Assembly: GCA_965659675.1 (NCBI GenBank)
Contig: CBFHWY010000109.1
Coordinates: forward strand, 1-6,890
Reading direction: 5' to 3'
DNA length: 6,890 nucleotides
Source of the DNA: CBFHWY01 sp965659675
GTDB taxonomy: Bacteria > Bacteroidota > Bacteroidia > Flavobacteriales_G > Salibacteraceae
Shown: positions 5,890 through 6,890 of the stretch, in pieces
How positions within the stretch are numbered: position 1 is the stretch's first letter
Layout of the letters: each line of letters opens with the position of its first letter
Notes under the pieces: generated by a model
Told to the model about the DNA's origin: nothing
The model's database searches: none
Seen by the model: the letters and a program-made list of their open reading frames with translations, nothing else
Translations under genes and position numbers: made by a program

Positions 5890-6890
5890 AATGCTAGCCT
5901 TCTCATTGCGAATATTCAGAATATAGCTACCCGCAGGGATTTCGGCTGTACTGAATCTCAATTCATGCATGCCCTGGCTCATTTTATCCTTTCCGAATAA
6001 ATGAATTCGTCGTCCCGACATATCCAGTAGTTCAAAATAGAGGTATTGCGCCTGCTCCAGGTCAAACTGAAAACTCACAAAATCATTTGCAGGATTTGGA
6101 TAGGGCCTTAGATTCTGAACAGCATTTAGGTCCTGTTTTGAGGCCACGTAATTGTGGGTGTTTAATTCAGCCATCCAAATACTATTTCCCAAATTGTCCA
6201 TTCCATAATAACCGCTGATCCATACTCTTCTAGGGTCATTATACATCCTTTGAATGCCAAAGTAATCTCCCCACCTTTCGTACAGTCGGCCATCACTCGG
6301 GCTGCTCAGTCGATCTACATAACCTTCACCTTCAATTACCTTGATGATCTCAGAATAATCGCCACTGCCATCGTAATACACAGCACTAAATCCTGCAAAA
6401 TCTGTAGGGGAGGAGTGATCAAATCCAATGATGGCTGAATAGTCTCCATTTGCGTTTCCGGTTTGAGCAATATTGGGATAACCAATATCATAGGAGTCAT
6501 GCACAATGATCTCTCCATCAACCGCAGGTTGACTCGCTGTAATATCCTGTATAATACCATGGTATACTGCCGAGCGACCTGAATTGGTATCTATACTATT
6601 TGCCACAAATTGAACGTATTTCCCGTCGATGAAGCCACCAAGTATTCGACCGTCGTTGGTGTCAAAAAAGTGATTGTTCGCTTGTCTGGCATTTGGAGGA
6701 GCCCCATAGCTTCGATCGGACAAACCAAACTTAACCTCCAGCTGGGCAGAGGGATCATCCAACTTCCCGGTGATATGTACCATGAAGATCGTATCGTTTT
6801 GAATATCGAAGTTTCGATTAGACAAGAACCAAATGTCTGGGCCAACCAATTCTTTTCCTCCCTGAATGGGATTCAGGTTGCGAATAGGCT
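5863..6890 (-). CDS. Secreted sialidase/BNR-like beta-propeller protein with T9SS sorting domain, 3' part, cut by window edge
   Basis: The frame is open from the stop at 5863 to the right edge, giving 341 visible residues. The N-terminus and signal peptide lie outside. A TTG at 6849 could be mistaken for a start, but 13 more in-frame residues precede it inside the window. The region before the sorting domain has beta-rich, glycine- and aspartate-rich text with three GDYxxI motifs at visible residues 148, 176 and 207. The last lies in RWGDYFGIQR, next to VWISGYYG. This resembles secreted sialidase-fold or BNR-like propeller proteins known to me from memory. No catalytic assignment is possible, because no full set of sialidase residues is visible. 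The final 80 residues are a T9SS type A signal. The protein should cross the outer membrane and be released or anchored to the surface. Expression is unlinked to the plus-strand operon, which it meets tail to tail. Confidence 0.82.
   Translation of the reverse strand, partial: PIRNLNPIQGGKELVGPDIWFLSNRNFDIQNDTIFMVHITGKLDDPSAQLEVKFGLSDRSYGAPPNARQANNHFFDTNDGRILGGFIDGKYVQFVANSIDTNSGRSAVYHGIIQDITASQPAVDGEIIVHDSYDIGYPNIAQTGNANGDYSAIIGFDHSSPTDFAGFSAVYYDGSGDYSEIIKVIEGEGYVDRLSSPSDGRLYERWGDYFGIQRMYNDPRRVWISGYYGMDNLGNSIWMAELNTHNYVASKQDLNAVQNLRPYPNPANDFVSFQFDLEQAQYLYFELLDMSGRRIHLFGKDKMSQGMHELRFSTAEIPAGSYILNIRNEKASILREKLVIN
5866..6105 (-). other. T9SS type A C-terminal sorting domain
   Basis: The last 80 residues of the secreted protein show the type A pattern. 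It opens with PYPNPANDFVSF, then a strand YLYFELLDMSGRRI (D-x-x-G-R), then the pair ELRFSTAEIPAGSYILNI, and ends in a basic EKLVIN tail. This domain is recognised by the type IX secretion machinery and normally removed by the PorU sortase during export. It is the strongest taxonomic marker in the window. Confidence 0.93.

Overview
The window looks like the chromosome of a member of the Bacteroidota. The clearest sign is the C-terminal end of the last gene (minus strand), an 80-residue type A sorting domain of the type IX secretion system (T9SS), which is found only in that phylum. Moderate-to-low GC, starts without recognisable Shine-Dalgarno sequences, and very tight gene packing agree with this. 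I cannot name the genus.

Left part (1-832, minus strand): two genes form a short transcription unit that runs off the left edge. A PaaI-like hotdog thioesterase is followed, after 2 nt, by the N-terminal 136 residues of 2-amino-3-carboxymuconate-6-semialdehyde decarboxylase (ACMSD). ACMSD is an enzyme of tryptophan/3-hydroxyanthranilate breakdown (kynurenine route). The rest of the pathway probably lies beyond the left edge.

Divergent spacer (833-975): 143 bp with no convincing gene. It holds a 12-bp inverted repeat with one mismatch, whose arms are centred 41 bp apart, and one weak promoter candidate. It probably controls one or both flanking units.

Central part (976-5889, plus strand): four genes are packed as one operon, with junctions of 4-nt overlap, 5-nt gap and 1-nt overlap. 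They encode an FAD/NAD(P) pyridine-nucleotide-disulfide-type oxidoreductase, a polytopic membrane polyferredoxin of the NapH/NosR type, a soluble DPM1-like family 2 glycosyltransferase, and a membrane processive family 2 glycosyltransferase of the cellulose synthase/CslA type. The first two look like an electron-transfer pair from NAD(P)H to the membrane. The last two look like a glycan or glycolipid assembly pair. Why a redox module and a glycosyltransferase module share one tightly coupled operon is the main open question and the best candidate for an undescribed system.

Right part (5863-6890, minus strand): the 3' part of a gene for a secreted protein with a sialidase/BNR-like beta-propeller region and a T9SS sorting domain. 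It converges on the operon, and the two coding regions overlap tail to tail by 27 bp. I see no tRNA, rRNA, CRISPR array or insertion sequence.
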